A DNA stretch of 64,000 nucleotides from positions 8,614,878 through 8,678,877 of the forward strand of contig OX453279.1 of the NCBI GenBank assembly GCA_949710005.1, read 5' to 3'. The stretch is from Ricordea florida. Lineage: Eukaryota > Cnidaria > Anthozoa > Corallimorpharia > Ricordeidae. The notes below the pieces were generated by a model, which did no database searches, was not told where the DNA came from, and was given only the letters and a program-made list of their open reading frames with translations. This document shows, one piece after another, positions 52,896 to 61,900 of this stretch. Made by a program: the position numbers and the translations under genes. Position 1 is the stretch's first letter, and each line of letters starts with the position of its first letter.

Positions 52896-54391
52896 ATGGT
52901 TGAGATATTACCACCACCTATTCCAGAATATGCAACTAAAGATGAAGTTCGTGCTCTTAGGGAATGGTGTCAAAATGTAAAGAAAATTTCTAAAGAGTTT
53001 GCAAGTAAAGGTCAAATTCATTCTTTGCGTTCAGAAATTAATAATATAAAATCTGTTACATCTTTGTTAACTTTTGGAGCCTTAGGATACATAGTACCCA
53101 GTGCATTAACCCTATCTAGACAGGGCTTTTTTTTGCTTGTTTTGCCCGGGGGGGGGGGGGCTAATCGGCCCCCCCTCCGTATCTCGTTAACGAATGGTCC
53201 TATGACCACCAAATTTACATTGAAAGGTGTAGAGGCCAAAAACAATCTACACAGGTAGTTTGACGTCATGATGACGTAATACATTCTTTTTATGACGTCA
53301 TCTCCTTTATTTCCTTGTAAAATACGATATTTTTTCTCTTTTAGGCATCAAACGTTATAACATAAAACTGAGCAAGATAAATGTTACTAATAACAGTGTT
53401 GTATATCTCAAGCATAGTTCACATAATTGGCGATTAATATATACGTCATGATGACGTCATATATATGTATGTGTAATGACATGACTTTATGACTTTTCAA
53501 AGTATACATAAAATGTAGGTAATCATTACAAGATCATTACAAATCAGAGTTTGGGTAAGTCTTAATGTCAATCGCCATTTTTATTACCCACAATGCATTG
53601 ATAAACTATCCCAAAATGCAATTCTCCATAGATTTCCAAAAAATCAGTAAGTGTCCTACTTATTCGCCAGAAAATAGCAATTTTCTTGAACAACAATGTT
53701 AAACAACATGTGTGTACTGTTTTTGATAAAAGGTTTACAAAAAAAATCAAAGTTTAGTAAATTTTTTTTTCTTATGATCCGCAATCTTGGATCCGCCATC
53801 TTGGATCCGCCATCTTGGAATTTTTCAGTTATTCTTTTCTGCATAATAATGTTTAAAAACATACATCAATTGACTGGAAACAACTAATTATAGTTTATCA
53901 AACATTTTTTAAATCAAAACATGGTATTTACTTATCTAATATTAGAGATATTCTCATGAAACTAAAAATATTGTCCGCCATCTTTATTTTTGCTAATTAG
54001 AAATTCATGAATTCATCTTATTTGCATACAATGGTCATAAATTGTATAAACTACTATTAAATTAATGATTTATTGATGAATCAGTGTAAAAAGACCAGTG
54101 CAATGGTGAAATTGTAAACAATATGTCCAAAAAAATACTCATTCCAAAATTTTGAAAATATCCCTGTGACGAATCGGTTACCATGGAAACACCAAAAATG
54201 ACAGACATTCATAACCAACATAGAAATGTTGCCAGATAAATTTTAGGAAAAGTCATCAAGTTTAGTGGTCCTAGCTTTCCTGGTTTGGGAAATACGAGCT
54301 GTTAAAGTTCGGTAGGGCCTCAAAGGCCCCCCCCCGGTCTAGATAGGGTTAATATATTCATTTAATTTGATGTGTTGGATACTTTACTAAT
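52896..54391 (+). pseudogene. Small membrane protein gene interrupted by a MITE
   Basis: The ORF begins at 52896 with PPPIPEYATKDEVRALREW and a helical part, then a hydrophobic stretch, and enters the MITE at codon 71 (TTA at 53106). Residues after that come from the transposon. If the insertion and one TTAA are disregarded, the same frame continues for 13 more codons of hydrophobic sequence and stops near 54391. The original protein was therefore about 84 residues with a membrane segment at its end. It is otherwise unrecognised. It has the best copy of the upstream motif. Confidence 0.65.
53110..54348. mobile_element. 1.24-kb piggyBac-like MITE at a TTAA site
   Basis: The ends are CCCTATCTAGAC (53110-53121) and GTCTAGATAGGG (54337-54348), perfect 12-bp inverted repeats flanked by TTAA (53106-53109, 54349-54352). 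CCC(T)-starting ends and TTAA duplication are hallmarks of piggyBac. Just inside lie poly-G and poly-C tracts that can pair. There is no transposase; the interior is AT-rich and contains a CGCCATCTTGGATC direct repeat near 53790-53818 and several TGACGTCAT-like sites near 53270-53460. Confidence 0.85.
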
Positions 54392-54392
54392 G

Positions 54393-54402
54393 GCTTAAAA
54401 GT
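54393..54402 (+). promoter_or_regulatory. Late-promoter-like motif GCTTAAAAGT
   Basis: Lies 32 nt before ATG 54435; same core, wider spacing than the other copies. Confidence 0.4.
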
Positions 54403-54434
54403 TTGAACCCTTCTACCCAAATTCTGGATAGAAG

Positions 54435-55985
54435 ATGGGCTTACTCAATGACTTCAGAAATAGGTATCCAAAGGCTGACCGTGGCCAATTCGTATTTGTG
54501 ACTGATCAATATGGGGGTTACATTAGATGGAAACATAACGGTATGACAATCATGTCTTATGATGACCCTTCTGGAAAGACATGGACTGATGGACTACGAC
54601 CAGGTTTGAAACTACTACTATGGATTGATCTTGGACTGGCTAATGATGACACACTGAACTCATTCCCAAATAGCCTAACCATGACCAATCGATACTACCC
54701 GATACCTGCCGTTGACTTTGACAACCCCACAAGCAACACCACAAGCATGCTGACATCATTAGACATATATGTCTCCAACACTAAAAAATTCACCGCCAAG
54801 ATGCGTAACGTATTTACCTCCCAAGTTGTAACTTTCAAGTCTGGTAAACAAGGTCGAAAGTGGCTGAACGCTCCCGATATGAACTATTGGCCTCAACAGC
54901 TGAACTTTGCAGTGTGGTGTGCGACCTCTGGTTGTGGAATAAGCCCCTTTGAAAGCCTCAACTACCCCAAAGTTGTGAGTAGCTTCATTAAATTTCATGT
55001 ATACTTCACCATACGACGGATATTATATGAATTGAGTCTTCCACTGCCTGATGAGCAACCTTTTGTAATAAACAACAACCCTTACATTAAATTTGCATAC
55101 CAAAGATTATGCGCTGAATTTGGGATCGATACTAATTCCGATTTCAGATGGAAAGGTGGAAGAAACGGGGGTTTGGGTGACATATTCCTTGATTATGGTG
55201 CTGGATACCATGGAGTAGGTGGAGGATACCAAAATGTCCATATCGTAAGAAATTATGATGAAGAGGCTGATCAGTGGCCTGGTGAAGGTGGTAAATTTGC
55301 TGATGATGGGGGTAAGAAGGAAGCAGGTGACCTCATATCATTCATCCGTAATGATGACTTTGCTGATTATAAATATGCCTGGTTCATACCAACTAGTGGC
55401 TATGGACTCACTAAAGCTGGACTTGGACGGTTGAATCGATCTGCTGAAGCCTTTGTTTACTGTGTATTGGGGGCTCAAGTCAACACTAGAAATTCGATTG
55501 TGAGTACTGGTGGTGGAGCGATCGAGACTCAACAAGAATTCTTGGCCCTGTTTGAGAGTAGCGTGATTGAGAATGACATTTCAAGTTCGATCCAAAGGTA
55601 TCAGCTGGCCACCCAAGAAGCTAAGTTAAGGCTTGATTTGGCCATTGCCCCTGGAGTATGGTTGATGCCCAGTAACATGATAATAAACACAAAGAGTGTG
55701 ATTGGGTATAACAACAACCTTATGAAGGCTACTGATGAGATGAAATTTGGTGTCAACACAAATATAAACCTAGAGACTAAGACTGTGGGAATAAGCCATA
55801 ATCTGGGATCTTCAAAAGTTAAGTTGCCACATGCAGCTGCAGATACTAAACAACCAACACCAAAGATTGATCCTGAACCTGTAATCAAAGAATCTTCACC
55901 AGAAGAAACAACTACTAATCATGAAACCAACCTGATACTATTAATCCTTGGAGTTGGAACTACAGCTTGGTGGGTATTCAGATAA
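54435..55985 (+). CDS. Large conserved Polinton protein, C-terminally anchored, unknown function
   Basis: 516 residues. It contains QQLNFAVWCATSGCGIS (about 154-170), FIKFHVYFTIRRILYEL (about 185-201), FGIDTNSDFRW, GYGLTKAGLGRLNRSAEAFV, then SIQRYQLATQEAKLRLDLA with APGVWLMPSNMIINT. The end is a Pro/Glu-rich linker and a single hydrophobic anchor (LILLILGVGTTAWWVF). The VWCAT(S/T)GCG(I/V)S and YFT(I/V)RRIL signatures recur in uncharacterised proteins I remember from cnidarian and mollusc genomes. The size, conservation and anchor suggest a major virion or membrane protein, perhaps an attachment or fibre-base component, but nothing in the sequence proves it. Confidence 0.7.
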   Translation: MGLLNDFRNRYPKADRGQFVFVTDQYGGYIRWKHNGMTIMSYDDPSGKTWTDGLRPGLKLLLWIDLGLANDDTLNSFPNSLTMTNRYYPIPAVDFDNPTSNTTSMLTSLDIYVSNTKKFTAKMRNVFTSQVVTFKSGKQGRKWLNAPDMNYWPQQLNFAVWCATSGCGISPFESLNYPKVVSSFIKFHVYFTIRRILYELSLPLPDEQPFVINNNPYIKFAYQRLCAEFGIDTNSDFRWKGGRNGGLGDIFLDYGAGYHGVGGGYQNVHIVRNYDEEADQWPGEGGKFADDGGKKEAGDLISFIRNDDFADYKYAWFIPTSGYGLTKAGLGRLNRSAEAFVYCVLGAQVNTRNSIVSTGGGAIETQQEFLALFESSVIENDISSSIQRYQLATQEAKLRLDLAIAPGVWLMPSNMIINTKSVIGYNNNLMKATDEMKFGVNTNINLETKTVGISHNLGSSKVKLPHAAADTKQPTPKIDPEPVIKESSPEETTTNHETNLILLILGVGTTAWWVFR

Positions 55986-56028
55986 AAATTGAGATACACA
56001 ATTCATAAATCACATACATTCATAAATC

Positions 56029-56397
56029 ATGACATCATTGGCAATCGTTGGCAGCAGATACTTCTCTGATAGTATCTTCTTGAAACTAGAAATACACAAA
56101 GCCCTCAAGAAATGGAAGCTTGATCTCTCAGACATTCAATTGATCGTATCTGGTGGTGCAGATGGGGTTGATGAAATGGCTAGAGATTTTGCCATTGAAA
56201 ACGAAATACCATTCAAGGTGTTTGAACCTCAATGGGACTATTATGGCAGGGCGGCTGGGCCAATTCGTAACAGAGCTATCATGGAGTGTGTGACGCATGT
56301 ATTGGCCTTACCTTCTCGTATCTACTCACCAGGTACTAAATCAGCTATTAAGATGGCTAGAAAATACAAGAGAGAGGTTATAGTCGTCTATGTCTAA
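56029..56397 (+). CDS. SLOG-superfamily protein (YspA/DUF2493-like)
   Basis: The 122-residue single domain has a Rossmann-like beta-alpha order. It starts LAIVGSRYFSDS, the nucleotide-binding first loop. Next comes LIVSGGADGVDEMARDFA, then FEPQWDYYGRAAGPIRNRAI, and a terminal strand IVVYV. These are the three signatures of the YspA/DUF2493 branch: GSR, SGGADGxDxxA, and W..YG(K/R)AAGP(I/L)RN. Family members are thought to bind nucleotides or nucleotide-derived ligands, and related SLOG domains act in bacterial conflict systems and DprA-type proteins. The source is probably phage or bacterial; the role in the element is unknown. No close upstream motif was found. Confidence 0.85.
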   Translation: MTSLAIVGSRYFSDSIFLKLEIHKALKKWKLDLSDIQLIVSGGADGVDEMARDFAIENEIPFKVFEPQWDYYGRAAGPIRNRAIMECVTHVLALPSRIYSPGTKSAIKMARKYKREVIVVYV

Positions 56398-56411
56398 TGA
56401 TTAAGTGAACT

Positions 56412-56436
56412 TTTGTAACATGAAGCGTGTTACAAA
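56412..56436. promoter_or_regulatory. Dyad TTTGTAACA-N7-TGTTACAAA, right copy
   Basis: Same arms and spacer length as at 39172, here 15 bp after the SLOG gene. In both places it follows a plus-strand stop codon by 15 bp, which favours a 3'-end-processing or terminator role. Confidence 0.7.
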
Positions 56437-56730
56437 TGTCTTTTATAAAATATCACACATTCTCTCTCTTTTCCTCCCACGCTAAAACCAAACTTCCGTT
56501 TTTAATACCACACACCCAGTATAAATGCATTCCATTCATACTTTTACGACATGGCAACCAGCAATTCTATAAGTGGGTTTGATGTTTACTTTCTAAAAGC
56601 TCGTTTCTAACGTCGCTCAGGAATGTAATGACGTAAATGTAAATTAACACACCCTAATTTACATAAAACCATTTTGAACCGGAATTGAACCGGAAAATTT
56701 TTGACCATACACAAACGAAAATCTTTACTA
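56437..56730. other. Gap between SLOG gene and right terminal gene
   Basis: No ORF or repeat was recognised. Short direct GAACCGGAATTGAACCGGAAAA-like repeats (GAACCGGAA twice) lie near 56676-56697. Confidence 0.5.
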
Positions 56731-57240
56731 TTAACAATCAACCCCCCAACGCTCCTTCAAATCCTTTGACTCTTCAAAATCAAGACACCAATCCATAAAC
56801 CTACCTAGCTCCCATGCCACAGCTATTAATTCCTCACGCAAATAATCAAACCTATATTTATGTAGTCTCTTATATGGGTTGGTATGTATAATAAGAAGTA
56901 GTTCATCAACTAAACAAGTTTCATAAGTCTGATTTAAATCTTCACCAAATAATAACATTCTCAAAAAACGTTTTCTATAAGTATAATGGTCCTCAAAAAC
57001 TTTATTTATTTTAGTCCAAATTTCATCAATTGGTAAGTCATTCTTAATATATACATGATTTTTACGATCATTAAATTTAATTCTGAATTGACTAACTTCA
57101 TCTATAAACTCTTCATACTTTTTGATTAAAGATAAAATTTCAACCTTATTACTTTCAATGAAATCCTTAGTATTCAACTTTTCTTTGTTTATAAGCCTCA
57201 ACTTAACACAATTCAATTTCTTAAACTTTCTTGGTTTCAT
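56731..57240 (-). CDS. Right terminal gene, paralogue of the left terminal gene
   Basis: From ATG 57240 on the minus strand, 169 residues; the frame extends upstream without need. A basic N-terminus (MKPRKFKKLNCVKLRL) leads into helices and the C-terminal AVAWELGRFMDWCLDFEE with DLKERWG, matching the left terminal gene. The upstream sequence (GGTATACGATT, then a G-rich run) is also shared with the left end. The His-Pro of the left copy is Glu-Leu here, so the copies have diverged. It reads inward, toward the centre, and ends about 300 bp from the right-hand dyad. Function unknown. Confidence 0.75.
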   Translation of the reverse strand: MKPRKFKKLNCVKLRLINKEKLNTKDFIESNKVEILSLIKKYEEFIDEVSQFRIKFNDRKNHVYIKNDLPIDEIWTKINKVFEDHYTYRKRFLRMLLFGEDLNQTYETCLVDELLLIIHTNPYKRLHKYRFDYLREELIAVAWELGRFMDWCLDFEESKDLKERWGVDC

Positions 57241-57313
57241 TTGCTCTGAATCGTATACCACTCGCTCCCAACCCCAAACCAAAATTTCAATTTCACACCC
57301 CCGACCCCACCCA

Positions 57314-57528
57314 CCACAAAGATACATTTTGTCACCTTGACACTCCCAAACAAAAAATCGAAATCGACAAAAAAATCATCGATCAAAAATCGAACAAGTT
57401 GAGACCCAACTAATTAATTATGCACAAAAATTTTGGACCACACCCAAAAATTCTGGCCGAGCCGAACCAGTCCCCCGACAAAATTGACCACGCCCTTTTT
57501 GTCCCAGAACCGGCCCTTTGCAACTACT
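57314..57528 (-). repeat. Polinton right terminal inverted repeat
   Basis: Mirror of 38312-38525 with one extra base in a T run. Ends GCAACTACT and is followed by the target duplication AAGGC. Confidence 0.97.
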
Positions 57529-58035
57529 AAGGCCGTGGAGATCTTATCATGCAAGTCGATTAGCGCGAGTACAGTGGAATGATTTTTCCTGAAGCCGTAT
57601 TGGTTACTACAGAGGATGTGGAAATTCATCAGATATTGCATTAAACGATTGTAGACAACTCTTTCAAAGAATTTTGAAAAGCTGAGAAGCACCGAGATAG
57701 GTCGGTAGTTGGTGAAAAGCGACTGATGATCAGATTTAAAAATAGGTGTCACGCGAGCGATTTTCATTTCATCGGGAACAATACCATGCTGGATCGACAA
57801 GTTTATGATATGGGTGAATGGTTCTGAAATAAGTAGAATGGACTCCTTAATGACTGCTTTGGCTGGAAGAAACGTTTTCGCAATCTAGGCGATCTCATCT
57901 TGAGTTGTAGGGTTGAAGAATATTGACTGTGTAAAGGAACCATTAGGAAAACTACGGTGTGAAGCTGATGAAAGCATACCCCTTGCTAAATTAGGACCGA
58001 TGCTTGAAAAGTAACTACAAAACTTGTTGGCAATG
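57529..58035 (-). pseudogene. Host LINE of the Polinton: 5' part of the RT region
   Basis: The minus strand reads MLSSASHRSFPNG-like sequence, then after an in-frame TAG near 57890 the RT fingers: IARVTPIFKSDHQSLFTNYR, PISVLLSFSKFFERVVYN, NQYGFRKNHSTVLALIDLHD. It stops matching exactly at the Polinton border and continues on the other side at 38311. Together with the internal deletion in the other half, this LINE was already defective or has decayed. Its upstream end is near 58035. Confidence 0.85.
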
Positions 58036-58059
58036 CTTTGTGGTACAGCACGGGGTGGT

Positions 58060-58930
58060 AACTGAACTGGTTATTGATTGGGTTGCCATGGAAATCATTG
58101 AAAAACGACTGTAAGTATTCAAGTAAAAATACTTTATTTTACCACCTTTTATTGATTGGGTTGCCATGGAAATCTGTGAGACCGATCCCAGGTCCTCTGT
58201 CGAGGCTGCTGGGCTGTTTTCCAACATGGCTGGCTTTTATTTGCATAAGCCCTTTTGAATCCTTAATTCGACTCCTGATTGGTTGACATTTGTGGTAGCC
58301 ATTCTTGATTAAAAACAATACAAACCCATTGTTCTTGTTGGTCACTTGGTACAAATCCTGCCTCCTAATTAGTTACCGGTCATTTGAGCGCCCTCTGTTG
58401 GGCGCCACCATCTTGAATATTTAATTCAGCTCCTGATTGGCTGAAAAATACATCCGCCATCTTGGATTTGGAAAACAATAGCATCCAATGTTCTCCAAAC
58501 AATAGCCTATTGTTTTTCTCGGCCCCTGATTGGTTGACATTTGTGATAGCCATTCTCGATTGAAAACAATAGAACCCCAATTGTTCTTGTTGGTCACGTG
58601 GTACAAATCCTGGCTCTTGATTGGTTACCGGTCCTATAAGCGCCGCCATCTTGAATCCTTAATTCGGCTCCTGATTGGCTGAAATTTGTGGCGGCCATCT
58701 TGGATTTGGAAAACAATAGCATCCATTGTTTTCCAAACAATAGCCTATTGTCTTTCTCGGCTCCTGATTGGTTGACATTTGTGGGAGCCATTCTCGATTG
58801 AAACAATACAACCCCAATTGTTCTTATTGGTCACGTGGTACAAATCCTGGCTCTTGATTGGTTACCGGTCCTATAAGCGCCGCCATCTTGAATCCTTAAT
58901 TCGGCTCCTGATTGGCTGAAATTTGTTATC
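58060..58930 (+). repeat. Tandem ~240-250-bp units rich in CCAAT and CCATCTTG motifs
   Basis: CCTGATTGGTTGACATTTGT recurs at 58273, 58525 and 58763. Each unit also has CTTGATTGGTTACCGGTC, CGCCATCTTGAAT and CTGATTGGCTGAAA. ATTGG is the reverse of the CCAAT box, and CCATCTTG with a preceding GCCGCC resembles a YY1 site. A separate 76-bp duplication of TTATTGATTGGGTTGCCATG lies at 58070 and 58146. The array ends about 150 bp before the LINE ORF at 59081, so it may be that element's promoter monomers. The minus-strand ORFs here are repeat artefacts. Confidence 0.75.
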
Positions 58931-61900
58931 ATTAACACAGCAATACATCTGTGTTTTTATGCTTATAATTTCTTGTTTTTACACTGTAAATATGATGAGT
59001 CGCACAACAGTAAGCTAAACAGGTAAGGCCATGTCTACTTACAGTACGTACAGAGACTTTCAGGAAAGGGACTTTCAGCAATGGCGGGCGGACGTGTTTA
59101 CTGGAACCCCACAATTGGTTTTATTATCCTGCTAATACTGCCGTTTTTCCTTTACCAAACAACCGGAAAAATGAAAGAATCAACCATAGGTACTCGTGGA
59201 ATCCGTTGTTCTGGACCTTGCAGCGAAGTCTCAACGGAAAACGAAGCCGGCAAACACCAAGCAAGCGATCGCTTTCGCCTCCCTCGAACACAAAGTCGAA
59301 CACACTACGGAAGACGAATTCGCTACTACTCAAATCACACAGCGACCTTGCAAATCGAAATACTCCGTGACGGCGATATAGAACCAAACCCCGGCGAAAA
59401 TCGCTCAAACAATTCAACTCAGTCGAATACAAGAACAAGCAGCGGAAGATCATCAAACATCATTCTTCACATAAACTCGAGAAGCCTACTGCGCCACATT
59501 GACGAACTTAGACTCATTCTCAAGGACCAAACTCCATCCCTTATAGCAATTACAGAAACTTGGCTCGACTCCACTATACATAACATCGAAGTAGAAGTTG
59601 GAGGATATCGAATTGAAAGACTTGATCGAAATCGCCATGGCGGGGGAATTTGTTTATATATCGCAGAAGGAATTAAATACAAGCGTAGGGCAGACTTAGA
59701 AACACAAGAATCCGAAATCCTCTGGATCGATGCAAAGATAGGTCACACTAAATTAATTTTTGGATGTGTCTATCGACCACCAAACAACCATCTTGATATC
59801 TTCGACCATCTTGAAGACTCAATCAGAGAAATTAGAAGATCAGGAAAACAAGAAGTGATCTTAATCGGTGATTTTAACTGCGATTGCACTAACATCAGCC
59901 TTCGACAAACACAAAGGCTAAATGAATTCCTTCACATAAACCACCTAAAACAACTAATTACGAGTCCCACAAGGACCAGCCAAACAAGCAGTTCGCTAAT
60001 TGACCTGATCATAACAACATCTCCACACCTATTTAAAAGATCTGGCACTTTATCAAACTCCTTCAGTGATCATTATCCTATTTATGGCGTGATGGAGACA
60101 AAAGCTGACAGACAGAAACATAAACTCATCACAACTAGGAAATATGACCAGAACAGGGTGGATAATTTCAACGAGGACTTAACTAGAACAATTGCTACTA
60201 ATTCCTTTCAAACCGTAAACGAACCGGGAAATGGCATTAACAGTAGGTGGAAAAATGCAATATCTATTTTACAGGAACTTATGGAGAAACACTTCCCAAA
60301 AACCACAAAGCGAATAAGGCACAAAACACATCCATGGCTAGACACTGCTACCCTTAGACTCATGAGGAAAAGGGACAAAATACATAAACAAGCAGTTAAC
60401 TCCAACGACGACCAATTATGGGCACAATATAGAAAGCTCCGGAACCAAAGCACTTTAATACTAAGAAAGCAAAGAAAACAATATTTTAAATCAACACTGG
60501 AAGCAAAAGGGCGAGACCCCAAAGCCTTCTGGAAGATCCTCCACACAGTTCTACCAGGAAAAACTAATTCCCAGGCAAACATCAACAAGCTAATTGTAAA
60601 CGACACTGAAATAACCGAATCCAAACAACTGGCTAATACACTAAATGACTATTTTATTACTGTTGCACCAAATCTTCTACAGCCTGATCACCAAGCTGAA
60701 CAAGACCACATCCAACGTCCCAATAACGACATCGACATCTCAAGAACACCTGAACCCCAGAAGACTAGCAGTCATTTCAGCTTCAGAAAGCTAACAGTAA
60801 ATGAAGTCTTTACAGCACTCAAAACAACAAATCCATCTAAAGCAGCGGGTGCTGACGATATACCAGCCAAAATACTAAAGGCTGTTGCTAGCCCACTTTC
60901 TGAACTATTTACACCACTGATGAACCTCTCCTCTGAATCCGGGGTATTCCCAGACATATCAAAAATTGCAAGAATCCTACCGAAATTCAAAGGTGGCACA
61001 CAAACTGACAAGGAGAACTACAGACCAATTTCCATCCTACCTGCAGTCTCAAAAATCCATGAACGTTTTGTTAACGAACAACTACAAGAATTTGCCAGGG
61101 AAAATGGCCTCATCACACCAGATCAATTTGCCTATTCGAAGAACTCTTCAACCCCTATTGCACTACTCAGAGTGGTAGACGAATGGAAATGGGCAATGGA
61201 AAATAAGCAAATTACATCTGCTGTTTTCCTAGACCTACGGAAAGCCTTCGATGTCATTGACCACTCACTCCTACTCCAAAAACTCAGAGACAATGGAATC
61301 ACAGGGACCGAGCACACATGGTTTCAGAGCTACCTTACTGACAGGAGACAGTTTGTTCAGTGTAATGGGGTCAACTCCAACGAAAGGATCATTACCCATG
61401 GAGTCCCTCAAGGATCCGTTCTCGGCCCGACCCTCTTTTGTATCCACATCAACGGTTTAATATCAACTACCCCAAATAGCTCCATGTTCCTTTATGCTGA
61501 CGACACTGAAGTACATCACTCCAGCAGTACCCTTGAAGATGCAATCGCAAAACAAATCACAACCTACAGAACATTTCTACATGGCTTCAGAGAAACAATT
61601 TAATTCCAAATACAAAGAAAACGGAAGCGATGGTCCTAGCAACAAAGAAGCCCACATCACGCGTTGAAATCTACCTAAACAACGATAAACTAAACGTAAC
61701 AGACACTTTCAGATACCTGGGAGTGACTGTCGATAGCCACCTAACCTGGGAACCCCACATAACGGAACTAATCAAAAGAGTCTCACCTAAATTAGCACTT
61801 CTAGGCAGACTTGCAGGATTCTTAGAGCGTAAGATACTCATAAGGATCTACAAACAAACAATTCTTCCAGTGATTGACTACGGATGCATTATATGGCATG

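Larger units (their letters stand above)
38312..57528. mobile_element. Polinton/Maverick-type element, 19.2 kb, integrated
   Basis: The element starts AGTAGTTGC and ends GCAACTACT, has TIRs of about 214 bp, and is flanked by AAGGC (38307-38311 and 57529-57533). Removing it and one AAGGC leaves the LINE RT frame continuous, so the boundaries are exact. It encodes PolB, integrase, packaging ATPase, capsid-like proteins and many small proteins with virus-like spacing. Most genes are on the plus strand; the integrase and the right terminal gene are on the minus strand. No adenain-like cysteine protease was recognised. The TIRs differ by a single base insertion, which suggests fairly recent insertion, yet at least three genes are broken. 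Confidence 0.97.

Noticed and set aside
38312..57528. Free virus genome or bacterial contamination
   Set aside because: TIRs, target duplication and an interrupted LINE frame show integration into eukaryotic DNA, despite compact virus-like genes and a bacterial-type SLOG protein.
38312..57528. Adenain-like cysteine protease gene
   Set aside because: I looked for it in every ORF of the element and found no His...Asp/Glu...Gln...Cys pattern I could defend.
58015..58806. Minus-strand ORFs between the two LINEs
   Set aside because: They follow the tandem CCAAT-rich repeat and change with the unit; not genes.
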